Source: an uncultured Myxococcaceae bacterium
GTDB lineage: Bacteria; Myxococcota_A; Polyangia; Polyangiales; Ga0077539
Reading direction: 5' to 3'
NCBI GenBank assembly: GCA_945952225.1
Contig: CAMFHP010000061.1
Coordinates: 1-49,999, forward strand
Length of the DNA stretch: 49,999 bases
A model generated the notes under the pieces. That model was given only the letters and a program-made list of their open reading frames with translations. It was not told the origin of the DNA and made no database searches. Numbering within the stretch: the stretch's first letter is position 1; each line of letters begins with the position of its first letter. Below, piece by piece: positions 8,773-17,038 of this stretch. The position numbers were made by a program, and so were the translations under genes.

Positions 8773-9897
8773 GTGTTCTGCCATTCCTGTGGGACGTCGA
8801 ACCCCGACGACGCGAAGTTCTGCAACGAGTGTGGCGTGCGACTCGCGCCGCCGACCCTCCAGGGGGACGGCGCACCGCGTCCTGCCGGGGGGGCATCTGC
8901 GCAGGGCGTCGGCTCGGCGCAGGGGCGCGCGTCGCTCACCGGACTCTCGACGCACGACATGGCCGCGGCGATGGTCACCGGCCCCTCGAAGCGCACGCTG
9001 GTGGGCGCGGGCGCGGGCATCGCGGTGCTCGGTATCGCCCTCGGCGCCGCGGTCGCCTACAAGGCCGCGAAGCCTGCCGACGTGCCCCCCGTGACCCCCG
9101 TGGGACTCATCGGTGAGCCCGTCTCGGTGAGCGCGCCGCAGACCGAAGAGACCGACGCGGGCACCGTCGTCCCCGTCGCGCCGTCGCCCCGCACGACCCA
9201 CGGAACGCGCGTCGCCAACCGCGCCCCCGCGCCGCCTCCGACGAACGCCGCGAGCCCGCCGCCGACGCGCACCACGCCCACGCCCGCGCGGCCCACCACG
9301 GAGCCCGCACCCGCACCGTCGCCCACGCCTGCGGGCGCGCGCGACGAGCGACTGCCCTCGGGCAACACGATCCGCCACAACGCGAACGGCACCACCACCG
9401 TGCTCGGCGCCGACGGACGTCCGCTCGTCGAGGTCACGGGCGGAAACAACAACAACCCCACGGCGAACAACAACAACCCCACGGCGACGAACAGTGGAAC
9501 CACCGCGTCGAACACGACGCCCACCGCCGAGAACGGCGTGATCGAGCGCGGCCCGCGCGTGTCGCAGAACGGCTACCACCTCGGCGACGACACCGACGCC
9601 ACAGGCACCATGGAGCCGACGGCGTTTCAGTACGTCTACCGCCACTATCAGTCGCAGATCGCGGCGTGCTGGCAGTCGGCGTCGCGCGCGGCCGAAGTCT
9701 CGGGCGTCATGGTCGTGCGCGTGCGCATCGCCGAGGCCGACGGGCACGTGACCCGCACCCGCATCGTGTCGGACTCCACGCAGAACGCGGGGCTCCAGGC
9801 CTGCGTGCAGAACGCGATCCGCGGGTGGCGCTATCCGCGGCCCGCGGGCGGTGACGTCGAGGTCGACTATCCGCTGCGCTTCGGCTCCACGCGCTGA
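8773..9897 (+). CDS. zinc-ribbon protein with AgmX/PglI C-terminal domain
   Basis: 374 residues, GTG start. An N-terminal zinc ribbon has Cys3-x2-Cys6 and Cys17-x2-Cys20. One hydrophobic segment at about 75-95 follows, then a Thr/Pro/Asn-rich linker, then about 95 residues (FQYVYRHYQSQIAACWQ to DYPLRFG) of the AgmX/PglI C-terminal type, a TonB-C-like domain that in myxobacteria occurs in gliding and envelope proteins. The topology suggests a cytosolic zinc ribbon, one transmembrane helix and a periplasmic TonB-like end. Role in motility or transport is inference only. The start leaves CxxC at position 3, as usual for zinc-ribbon membrane proteins. Confidence 0.85.
   Translation: MFCHSCGTSNPDDAKFCNECGVRLAPPTLQGDGAPRPAGGASAQGVGSAQGRASLTGLSTHDMAAAMVTGPSKRTLVGAGAGIAVLGIALGAAVAYKAAKPADVPPVTPVGLIGEPVSVSAPQTEETDAGTVVPVAPSPRTTHGTRVANRAPAPPPTNAASPPPTRTTPTPARPTTEPAPAPSPTPAGARDERLPSGNTIRHNANGTTTVLGADGRPLVEVTGGNNNNPTANNNNPTATNSGTTASNTTPTAENGVIERGPRVSQNGYHLGDDTDATGTMEPTAFQYVYRHYQSQIAACWQSASRAAEVSGVMVVRVRIAEADGHVTRTRIVSDSTQNAGLQACVQNAIRGWRYPRPAGGDVEVDYPLRFGSTR
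9445..9486 (+). repeat. 21-bp tandem repeat encoding NNNNPTA, two copies
   Basis: Two adjacent 21-bp units, identical at DNA level, lie in the linker of the zinc-ribbon/AgmX protein. The runs of AAC are AT-richer than the surroundings, a likely replication-slippage site. Confidence 0.8.
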
Positions 9898-9900
9898 CGC

Positions 9901-11712
9901 TCACACCACGGGCAGCGAGCGGCGCGCGCGGGCGAGGCCCTCGGGGTCGCGCGGGCGGATGGGCGGTGCGGGCGATGGGGCGGGGCGCGGCTTCCACGCG
10001 GCGAAGTCGGGCGGGAGCGGGCCGGGCAGCGTGGGCTGCGTGGTGCGTTCGAGGAGCGCGAAGCGGCTCGCGCGTTCGAGCGTGAGGGGCGCGCTGCGCG
10101 GCGACGCGAGCCACGCGAGGGCGCGCTCGTGGTTGGCGAGGAGCGCGGGGTGCTGCGGGTCGACGGCGACGCCGCGGTGCAGCCGATCGAGGGCCTCGTC
10201 GGTGTCACCGCGCGCGAGCGAGACGCACGCGAGCTCGTTGTAGACGACGCCGGGCAGCGGGTGGTCGAGGGCGAGGGCGCGTGCGAGGTGCTCCTCGGCC
10301 TCGTCGGGTGTCCCCGCGTCGAGGAGCGCCACGCCCAGGTCGAGGTGCGCGGGCGCGTGGTCGCCGAGGCGCGCGAGGATGGCCCGGCACTCGTCGACGT
10401 CGGGCGCGTGGAGCGCCTTGAGCCCCTTGTTCGCATCGAACCACGCGGACATGCGCGCGGTGTCGTCGTCGCTCGCGTCGAAGGGCACCTTGAACTCTTG
10501 AAAATCGCCTGAAAAATAGACCTCGCGCGAGAGCCAGCCCGCGGCCTCGGCGTCGTGAAAATCGCGCGTTCCCGGGTACACCGACAGGCACGAGAACAGG
10601 TACTCGTGGGGCCGCGCGCGCTGAAGGAACGCGAGCGTCTCTTCGAACTCGCGCCACCCCTCGGCGCGGTTGCCGACCATCATGTAGTAGCGCACGCGGA
10701 TGCCGTATTTCTTCGCGAGCTCCGTCGAGGCCACGATCTCGTCGACGGTGATCTTCTTGTCGATCGCCGCGAGCACCTTCTGCGAGCCCGACTCGACGCC
10801 GAGGCTCATGCGCTGACACCCCGCGAGGCGCATCTCGTAGAGCAGCTCGTCGTTCAGCACGTCGACGCGCGTGTCGCAGCTCCACACGAAGTTCAGCTTG
10901 CGCGCGCGGATGCCCCTGCACAGCTCCAGTACGCGGCGGCGGTTCGTGGTGAAGGTGTCGTCCTTGATCTGGATGACCTTCACCGGCAGTCGCGGCAGCA
11001 CGCGCGCGATTTCGTCGAGCACGTAGTCGACGGAGTTCGCGCGAAAGCCGCGTCCCCACGTCGTGTCGGCGCCACAGAAGGTGCACTGCCAGGGGCACCC
11101 GCGCGAGGTCATGAGAATGTGCGTGTCGAAGTAGTCGAAGGGCGACGCGAGCGTGTCGAGGTCGCGGATGTTCTCGCGCGGAGGCCCCTCGGTGATGCGC
11201 CCGTTCGCGCGCACCCACGCACCGCGGAGCCCGTCGAGCGCGCGGCCTTCGGCGAGGCGTTCGAGCAGTTCGAGAAAGGTCGCGTCGCCTTCGCCCGTGA
11301 CCACCGTGTCGATCTCCGCGTGGTGCGCGAGCATCTCGCGGGCGAGGGGCGTCGCGTGGGGACCACCGATCACCACGTGGGCCCGCGGGTGGTGCCGACG
11401 GATCTCGCGCGCGACGAGGGCCACGCCGCGACGGTTGGCCGTCCAGCACGACATGCCCCACACGTCGGCGTCGAGCGTCGCGACCACGTGGGCGACGTGC
11501 TGCCACGCGAAGCCCGAGAGGTTCAGCACCTTCACGTCGTGGCCCGCGCGGAGCGCCTGCGCCGCGAGCGAGAGGAGGCCGTAGGGGATCTGAAAGAAGT
11601 CGGGGTCGAGGTCGCCGGGCTGAATGTCACCGGGCGGTCCGTCGACGGGATCAGGGCGCTCGCCGCGGAGCGGGATCTTCCAGGGAGGGGCGTAGAGCAG
11701 CACGACGCGCAT
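9901..11712 (-). CDS. B12-binding-domain radical SAM protein with C-terminal TPR
   Basis: 603 residues. Residues 1-160 form a cobalamin-binding-type domain (RVVLLYAPPW, HVVIGGPHATPLA, VVTGEGDATF) without an obvious DxHxxG motif. The radical SAM core has Cys206-x3-Cys210-x2-Cys213 (CPWQCTFC). The last ~170 residues are TPR-like helices (LDLGVALLDAGTPDEAEEHL). Such class-B-like enzymes typically methylate or rearrange unactivated carbons; substrate unknown. The upstream desaturase gene ends 31 bases before this start, so they are probably co-transcribed and may act on the same lipid. ATG 11712 is chosen because the conserved domain begins immediately. Confidence 0.88.
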   Translation of the reverse strand: MRVVLLYAPPWKIPLRGERPDPVDGPPGDIQPGDLDPDFFQIPYGLLSLAAQALRAGHDVKVLNLSGFAWQHVAHVVATLDADVWGMSCWTANRRGVALVAREIRRHHPRAHVVIGGPHATPLAREMLAHHAEIDTVVTGEGDATFLELLERLAEGRALDGLRGAWVRANGRITEGPPRENIRDLDTLASPFDYFDTHILMTSRGCPWQCTFCGADTTWGRGFRANSVDYVLDEIARVLPRLPVKVIQIKDDTFTTNRRRVLELCRGIRARKLNFVWSCDTRVDVLNDELLYEMRLAGCQRMSLGVESGSQKVLAAIDKKITVDEIVASTELAKKYGIRVRYYMMVGNRAEGWREFEETLAFLQRARPHEYLFSCLSVYPGTRDFHDAEAAGWLSREVYFSGDFQEFKVPFDASDDDTARMSAWFDANKGLKALHAPDVDECRAILARLGDHAPAHLDLGVALLDAGTPDEAEEHLARALALDHPLPGVVYNELACVSLARGDTDEALDRLHRGVAVDPQHPALLANHERALAWLASPRSAPLTLERASRFALLERTTQPTLPGPLPPDFAAWKPRPAPSPAPPIRPRDPEGLARARRSLPVV

Positions 11713-11743
11713 GGGGCGCGCGATGGTACCCGAGCGCCGTGCG

Positions 11744-12586
11744 TCAGCGGGTCTCGTCGGGCGAGAACGTGGCCTCGCCATCGGCGAGCGCGCGCGGGTC
11801 GAAGAGGCCCGGACGGCGGTGGTGGTTCGCGTGGAAGTAGATGCCGTGCCAGAGCGCGTTGCCCACGCGGTAGAGCCCGTGATCGAGGTTGCGCGCGCGG
11901 TACGGACGGACGCTCCACGGGCCTCCGTGCGTCGACCAGTTGAAGTGCGCGAGGTGGAGCACGCCCACGACCGTCGCGGGCACGAAGAGCCCGACGAAGG
12001 CCACCGTGCCCAGCGTCGCGTGCCACGCCGCGAGGAGCAGCACGCCCGTGCCGAAGCTCATCGTCGCGCGCAGCCGTTCGAAGCGACGCTGCGCGGGCGT
12101 GTCACCCCACCGCTCGAAGCTCGCGCGCTGAAGCTGCCGCTCGACGTTCACGATCATGTGCCAGGTGAAGCGCCAGTAGCCCGGTTGCACGGGATGCGGG
12201 TCGCGCGCGGGGTCGTCGGCGAAGCGGTGGTGACGGTGGTGCACGATCTCCCACGAGGCGAAGCGCGTGAGCACCGCCGCGCCGAGGAGCTCGCCCACCA
12301 CGCGGTTGATCGCGCGGGGGAAGTTGCCGTGCGCGGCGTTGTGGATCCACGCGCTGCAGAGGATCTGCGCGTACACCGCGAGCGGGAGGAGCAGGGGCAC
12401 GCGCGCGTCCCACGCGTCGAGGAGCGGGCCGTGGTGCGCTGCGCGGAGCAGGGCGATCCACGCGAGGGCGCCGAGGGCCCAGAGGCCGTCGTACCAGAGG
12501 TAAAAGTAGCGGTCGGCGCGGTGCTGCGCCGAGGGAAGCACCGTGAGGGCGCGGGCGAAGGGGCGCATCGGGGCGGGGGTCTCCAT
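11744..12586 (-). CDS. fatty acid desaturase family protein
   Basis: 280 residues, integral membrane. The three histidine boxes that bind the di-iron centre are visible: HNAAH (82-86), HHRHH (116-120) and HANHH (252-256), with hydrophobic stretches at about 38-50, 64-80, 180-215. The family introduces double bonds or hydroxyl groups into acyl chains or related lipids using O2. It is first in a probable two-gene operon with the B12-type radical SAM protein. The start at 12586 is preferred over the in-frame ATG at 12619, whose extra residues are basic and not family-like. Confidence 0.88.
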   Translation of the reverse strand: METPAPMRPFARALTVLPSAQHRADRYFYLWYDGLWALGALAWIALLRAAHHGPLLDAWDARVPLLLPLAVYAQILCSAWIHNAAHGNFPRAINRVVGELLGAAVLTRFASWEIVHHRHHRFADDPARDPHPVQPGYWRFTWHMIVNVERQLQRASFERWGDTPAQRRFERLRATMSFGTGVLLLAAWHATLGTVAFVGLFVPATVVGVLHLAHFNWSTHGGPWSVRPYRARNLDHGLYRVGNALWHGIYFHANHHRRPGLFDPRALADGEATFSPDETR

Positions 12587-12669
12587 CGCGCCGTGACGGT
12601 GCACGCGACGATCCAACAAGGTCGCGCTTGCGGCGGCGTGCTGGCCCGGGGCTTGATGCGCGTCGCGCC

Positions 12670-13602
12670 ATGATCCGACTCTTCGACCTGCCCCACGCGC
12701 GCGCCGTCGCGACCCTCGCCGCGGGCGCCACCGTGCACGTTCCCGTGAACCCCGTGGAGTTCCACGGACGCCACCTCTCGCTGCGCAACGACCACCACGT
12801 CTCGATGGGCCTCGCGCGCGACCTCCACGCGCGCCTCGCGCCCGGCGAAGACCTCGTGGTGACGCACGACCTCGAGCTCGGCGTGAACCCCGCGGCGGGC
12901 ACGGGCTCGCGCTTCACGCCCTTTCTCGACGCGCGCACCGCGGTGCTCACGGCGTGTGATGCGCTCGCAGACCTCGGCGCGCGCCGCGTGGTGTTCGCGA
13001 CCTTTCACGGCGATCCGCTGCACAACCTCGCCCTCGACGCGGGCGTTCGCCGTCTCCGGGCGCGCGGCGTGGCGGCGGTGTCTCCGTTCAACGCGCTCCT
13101 GCAGTCGATGCTCACGCTCGACCCCTCGCGCTTCGCCGACGCCGTGGCGCACGTCGAGAGCGCCGATGAGCGCGCGTCGCTCCTCGCCAACCTCGCGCTC
13201 GATTTTCACGCAGGCTTCTTCGAGACCTCGCTCGCGCTCCACTACGCGCCCGAGACCGTCGATCCGTCGTACGTCGACCTCGCGCCGTGTCCCGTGTACG
13301 CGCCGCAGCGCGCCTTCGACCTCGCCGCGAAGGCCGCCGCGCGCCTCGGTCACACGCGCCTCGCCGCCGAGCTCAGGTTCGCCGCGTGGGGCACCGGGTG
13401 GAAGGTCATCGCGCCGCGCGCCGGTGGCTACACGGGCTCGCCACATCGCGCGACCGCCGCCGCGGGGAGCGTCTTCGCGCGCGCCATCGTCGACCTCTAC
13501 GTCGACGCCGTGGAGGCGACCTTCTCGCGCGCCGCGCCGCCGCCCGCGCCCATTCTCTCGTGGGTGGGCGGGGCGACGCTCGACGGGCGCATCACGGTGT
13601 GA
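12670..13602 (+). CDS. creatininase-family amidohydrolase
   Basis: 310 residues. The N-terminal metal-binding pattern of the family (usually GSxEQHGPHLPL then D) appears as NPVEFHGRHLSLRND, with likely ligands Glu30, His32 and Asp41. A later FHGDPLHN replaces the usual GHGGN, and DFHAGFFETS replaces HAGExETS. Creatininase-fold enzymes hydrolyse cyclic amides or act in flavin/cofactor pathways (MftE and ArfB-hydrolase types); the altered motifs make the substrate uncertain. Its last 11 bases overlap the convergent oxidase gene. Confidence 0.8.
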   Translation: MIRLFDLPHARAVATLAAGATVHVPVNPVEFHGRHLSLRNDHHVSMGLARDLHARLAPGEDLVVTHDLELGVNPAAGTGSRFTPFLDARTAVLTACDALADLGARRVVFATFHGDPLHNLALDAGVRRLRARGVAAVSPFNALLQSMLTLDPSRFADAVAHVESADERASLLANLALDFHAGFFETSLALHYAPETVDPSYVDLAPCPVYAPQRAFDLAAKAAARLGHTRLAAELRFAAWGTGWKVIAPRAGGYTGSPHRATAAAGSVFARAIVDLYVDAVEATFSRAAPPPAPILSWVGGATLDGRITV

Positions 13603-15715
13603 TCGACGCGCCCACGCGGTCGACGCGCACGTCGGCGCCGAGGCGTGCGGCGGCGCGTTCGACCTGCGCCTCCACGGTGCGCACATGCTCGCGGAGGGCC
13701 GCGCACTGCACCGCGAGGAGGGCCATCGCGTCGACCTCCTGGTACTCGAACTCGTGCACCATGCGGGCGCCGTCACCGTGCGCGGTGATCTCGTACACCG
13801 AGCGTCCCGCGAGGGGCGTGCCTTCGAGGTAGCGATAGGAGAAGCGCCACGGCGCGCCGGGCGGAGGCGCGCGCACGGCCTCGGTGAGCTCGCCGAAGTC
13901 CGAGAAGCCCGCGGCTTCGACGCGGTCGAAGAGGGCGCGGGCGCGCGAGGAATCGAGGGCGCGGTCGAGGACGGTCGCGCGGAGCCCGAGCGCGTCGAGG
14001 CCCTCACGCACGGCATCGGCGAGGCTGAAGCATCCCTGAAATCGCTCGCCGACTTCGAAGGGGCGACCCACGCGCGCGGCCTGCCTCCGCACGCGGATCA
14101 GTCCGAACGCCGCGCCGGGTTCGGTGAGCGTGTCTTCGAGCGCGCGGGCCACGTCGGCGGGGGGCGCGGCGACGGTGAAGCGCACGACCTCACGGCGCGC
14201 GGGGCGCCACGCGGTGCGGTCGACGGGGAGCGCCCGGCGGTCGGCGAGCGTGCGCTCGATGGTGGGGTTCATCGCGGCCATGGGCGGCGCGTGTCGTGAG
14301 GCGCGCGGGCGGAACGAGAGCCCGAGGCGGTCGGTGAAGGGCGAGTCGAACACGCCGCTGCCCGCGAGCTCGGCGCGCGACGACTGCCACGCGTCGAGGC
14401 GCGGATAGAGCGTGCGGAGCGCGCGCGCGTCGCGGTCGCGGTGGAGCTGCGACCAGTGGGGGCGTGCGGCGAAGGGCGCGAGGGCCTCGTCGATCGCGCG
14501 CACGGCCTCGTCGGCGAGGTCGGTGCCGCGGAAGTTGGGCACTTCGAGGGTGACCGTTTCACGCGCCCACGCGGGCGAGAGCAGCGCGGACGAGGGCGCG
14601 ACGAAGCGCAGCGAGGGGCCGCGAAGACCACGGGCGCGGAGGCGTGCGTAGACCGCGAGCACGGCCTCGGCGGCGGCCGCGGCGTGGTCGAGGGAGACGG
14701 CGAACTCGCACGCGGCGGTGGGCACGCGGTTGGGGCGTCCGAGGTCGAGGATCTCGTGCGCGGGGCCCGTGCGCTCGCGGTCGCCGAGCCATGCGAAGGA
14801 GGCCCTGCGCGCGTGACGAAACACACCGGGCGTGCGGTTGCCCACGGCCACGAGCGCGGCGCCCACCGAGGGGCGTGTGAGCAGCGCCTCCTGCGCGCGG
14901 CGGTGCCACGGTTCGGGCGTGCGCGCAGGGGTCGAGGGGTCGCGCGCGGTGACGAGGCAGGGCGGGTCGTCGCCGTCGGGATCGATCCACACCTCGACGT
15001 GTCGGTGCGCGCGGGCGAGGGCGGGGAGCCCGTCGCGGAGCTCGCTCCATCGCGCGCGGGTTCGTCGCTCGTGGAGCCACAGCGCGTCGCGCACGCGGAG
15101 GCACACGCGGGTCACCACGCCGAACACGCCGAGGTGCACGCGCGCGGCGTCGAAGAGGTCGCTCCGTTGGACGAGCCGAAGGCCCTCGCGCGGGTCGTGG
15201 CGGTCGGGGTCCGTGGGGCCGTCGGCGGCTTCGAGGCGCACGCGCTCGCCGCCCTGTGCGACGAGCTCCATGGCGACGACGGCGTCGGCGAGGGAGCCCA
15301 GCGTGAGGCCCGAGCCGTGCGTGGCGGTGGCCGCGGCGCCGACGACGGTCTGGTGCAGGCAGCCGGGGAGGTTGTCGAGCGAGCGTCCGTCGGCGAAGAG
15401 GGCGCGCGCGAGGGTGTCGAGGGTCACGCCCGCGTCGGCTTCGATGAACGCCCGCGGGTGGAGGCCGTCACGCAGCGAGCGGGCGCGCGGCGGGCCGTAC
15501 CCGGTGAGTCCGCGCGTCGAGACGAACACGTCGTCGGCCGTGAGGATGTCGGTGAACGACATGCCGCTCCCCACGGCGTGCAGGCGTCCGCCACGGCGCT
15601 CGGCGTCGCGCACGAGCGAGGGGAGCTCGCGTGCGTTCGCGGGATGCGCCATCGCGCGCGGGGTGAAGCGCACATTGCCGAGGGTGTTGCGCCAGGGGCG
15701 CGTCGAGGTCTCCAT
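13592..15715 (-). CDS. FAD-linked sugar-lactone-oxidase-like protein with C-terminal extension
   Basis: 707 residues; family members are usually ~430-460. Residues 1-230 form a PCMH-type FAD domain: HAVGSGMSFTD, where the covalently flavinylated His of gulono/arabinono-lactone oxidases is Met52, and VVGAAATATHGSG. A D-arabinono-lactone-oxidase-like region runs to about 470. The last ~230 residues (from about REVVRFTVAAPPADV) look like an added SRPBCC/START-like domain; this assignment is tentative. Probable cytosolic oxidase of a sugar lactone or alditol with non-covalent FAD. Same strand as ahpC-ahpD, 120 bases downstream of ahpD, possibly in the same transcript. Confidence 0.8.
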   Translation of the reverse strand: METSTRPWRNTLGNVRFTPRAMAHPANARELPSLVRDAERRGGRLHAVGSGMSFTDILTADDVFVSTRGLTGYGPPRARSLRDGLHPRAFIEADAGVTLDTLARALFADGRSLDNLPGCLHQTVVGAAATATHGSGLTLGSLADAVVAMELVAQGGERVRLEAADGPTDPDRHDPREGLRLVQRSDLFDAARVHLGVFGVVTRVCLRVRDALWLHERRTRARWSELRDGLPALARAHRHVEVWIDPDGDDPPCLVTARDPSTPARTPEPWHRRAQEALLTRPSVGAALVAVGNRTPGVFRHARRASFAWLGDRERTGPAHEILDLGRPNRVPTAACEFAVSLDHAAAAAEAVLAVYARLRARGLRGPSLRFVAPSSALLSPAWARETVTLEVPNFRGTDLADEAVRAIDEALAPFAARPHWSQLHRDRDARALRTLYPRLDAWQSSRAELAGSGVFDSPFTDRLGLSFRPRASRHAPPMAAMNPTIERTLADRRALPVDRTAWRPARREVVRFTVAAPPADVARALEDTLTEPGAAFGLIRVRRQAARVGRPFEVGERFQGCFSLADAVREGLDALGLRATVLDRALDSSRARALFDRVEAAGFSDFGELTEAVRAPPPGAPWRFSYRYLEGTPLAGRSVYEITAHGDGARMVHEFEYQEVDAMALLAVQCAALREHVRTVEAQVERAAARLGADVRVDRVGASITP

Positions 15716-15835
15716 GGGCCGCGGCGCAGGAGCAACGCGCGGGCCGTCACGGCGTCTGGCGGTGCGCGCGGGGCGTTGTGCGGAGGTCCGTACAGTTCGT
15801 GCGGTGACGGCTTGTGCGACGCGGCGTACAGCGCG

Positions 15836-16381
15836 TCAGGAGGCGGCGGGCGCGGGCGCGGCTTCGAGCGAGACGGCGGCGGCGGCGAAGACGGCGGCGA
15901 TGCGCGCGGCGTCGTGCACCTGGTCTTCGGTGAGTCCCCCTTCGGTGACCACCTTCTCGTGCGACTGGATGCAGACCTCACACGCGTTGATCGCGCTCAC
16001 GGCCAGGCAGAACAGTTCGAAGTCCACCTTGGTGGTCGCGGGCTTCGCGATGCGCTGCATGCGCAGCCGCGCGGGCTTCTCGCTGTACACAGGCTTTCCG
16101 CTCAGATGGCGGAAGCGGTAGTACACGTTGTTCATGCCCATGAGCGACACGGCCGCGAGGGCGTCGTCGATCACCGCGGCGTCGACCTCGGCGCGCGCGT
16201 CGGCGAGGGTGGCTTCACGCAGCTCCGCGTTGCGGGTGGCGGCGGCAGAAGCGACCGCGACGCCCCAGCGCTGCGCGGGGGTGAGGCTGCCGGGCTGGAG
16301 CACCGACTGGAGGTTCAGCTTCACATCGCGCGCCCAGTCGGGGAACCGGTCGCGCAGGGCGTCGAGGTGCTTCATGGTCAT
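15836..16381 (-). CDS. ahpD: alkyl hydroperoxidase AhpD-like protein
   Basis: 181 residues, the usual size of AhpD. The proton-relay and redox residues are visible as Glu122, Cys134-x2-Cys137 (NACEVCIQSHE) and His141. AhpD reduces AhpC and so supports peroxide removal in bacteria lacking AhpF. Its ATG (16381-16379) overlaps the ahpC stop by one base (TGATG), so translation is probably coupled. A second ATG two codons in (16375) is equally possible. Confidence 0.93.
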   Translation of the reverse strand: MTMKHLDALRDRFPDWARDVKLNLQSVLQPGSLTPAQRWGVAVASAAATRNAELREATLADARAEVDAAVIDDALAAVSLMGMNNVYYRFRHLSGKPVYSEKPARLRMQRIAKPATTKVDFELFCLAVSAINACEVCIQSHEKVVTEGGLTEDQVHDAARIAAVFAAAAVSLEAAPAPAAS

Positions 16382-16914
16382 CAGCCGAGCGTGGGCTCGC
16401 CCTTCTTCCAGTTGCAGGGGCAGAGCTCGTCGGTCTGCAGACCGTCGAGCACGCGGATGGTCTCTTCGACGTTGCGACCCACCGAGAGGTCGTTGACCGT
16501 GACGTGACGGATGATGCCCGTCGGGTCGACGATGAACGTCGCGCGGAGGCACACGCCGTCGGTCTTGTGCAGGATGCCCAGCTCCTTCGAGAGCTCGTGC
16601 TTCGTGTCGGCGAGCATCGGGAAGGGCAGGTTCTTCAGGTCGGCGTGATGCGTGCGCCACGCGAGGTGCACGAAGTGGCTGTCGGTGCTGGCGCCGAGCA
16701 CCTGGGCGTCGCGGTCCGCGAAGTCCTTCGTGCGGCGGCCGAACTCGGCGATCTCCGTCGGGCAGATGAACGTGAAGTCCATCGGCCAGAAGAACACCAC
16801 GAGCCACTTGCCCGGATGGCTCGCCTCGGTCAGCTCGGCGAACTCCTTGCCCTTCTCGAGGCTCACCACCGACTGGAGCTTGAACGCAGGAAAACGATCA
16901 CCAACGGTCAGCAT
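16381..16914 (-). CDS. ahpC: alkyl hydroperoxide reductase AhpC (peroxiredoxin)
   Basis: 177 residues. Peroxidatic Cys51 lies in DFTFICPTE and the C-terminal CPCNWKKG (Cys165, Cys167) supplies the resolving cysteines, the arrangement seen in AhpC proteins paired with AhpD. It reduces H2O2, organic peroxides and peroxynitrite in the cytosol. A purine-rich GAAGGAG lies about 12 bases before ATG 16914. It is transcribed divergently from oxyR, the standard peroxide-responsive arrangement. Confidence 0.96.
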   Translation of the reverse strand: MLTVGDRFPAFKLQSVVSLEKGKEFAELTEASHPGKWLVVFFWPMDFTFICPTEIAEFGRRTKDFADRDAQVLGASTDSHFVHLAWRTHHADLKNLPFPMLADTKHELSKELGILHKTDGVCLRATFIVDPTGIIRHVTVNDLSVGRNVEETIRVLDGLQTDELCPCNWKKGEPTLG

Positions 16915-17038
16915 GTTCTCTGTCTCTCCTTCACGTCGGGTCGACCCTCTCGTCGACCGCGTCGTGGCAGGAAGATGCCCATTCCCCGATGATCGTTCCA
17001 ACAGAATGTCAGAATGAGTGTGATAGCCTGGGGTTGTC
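16915..17038. promoter_or_regulatory. oxyR-ahpC divergent control region
   Basis: This 124-bp divergent interval contains an AT-richer stretch (about 16985-17035) against a GC-rich background. It should hold both promoters and the OxyR operator by analogy with known oxyR-ahp loci. A TAGCCT at 17024-17029 lies nine bases before the oxyR ATG. I could not match a full ATAG-n7-CTAT operator, so the site is placed by context only. Confidence 0.5.
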
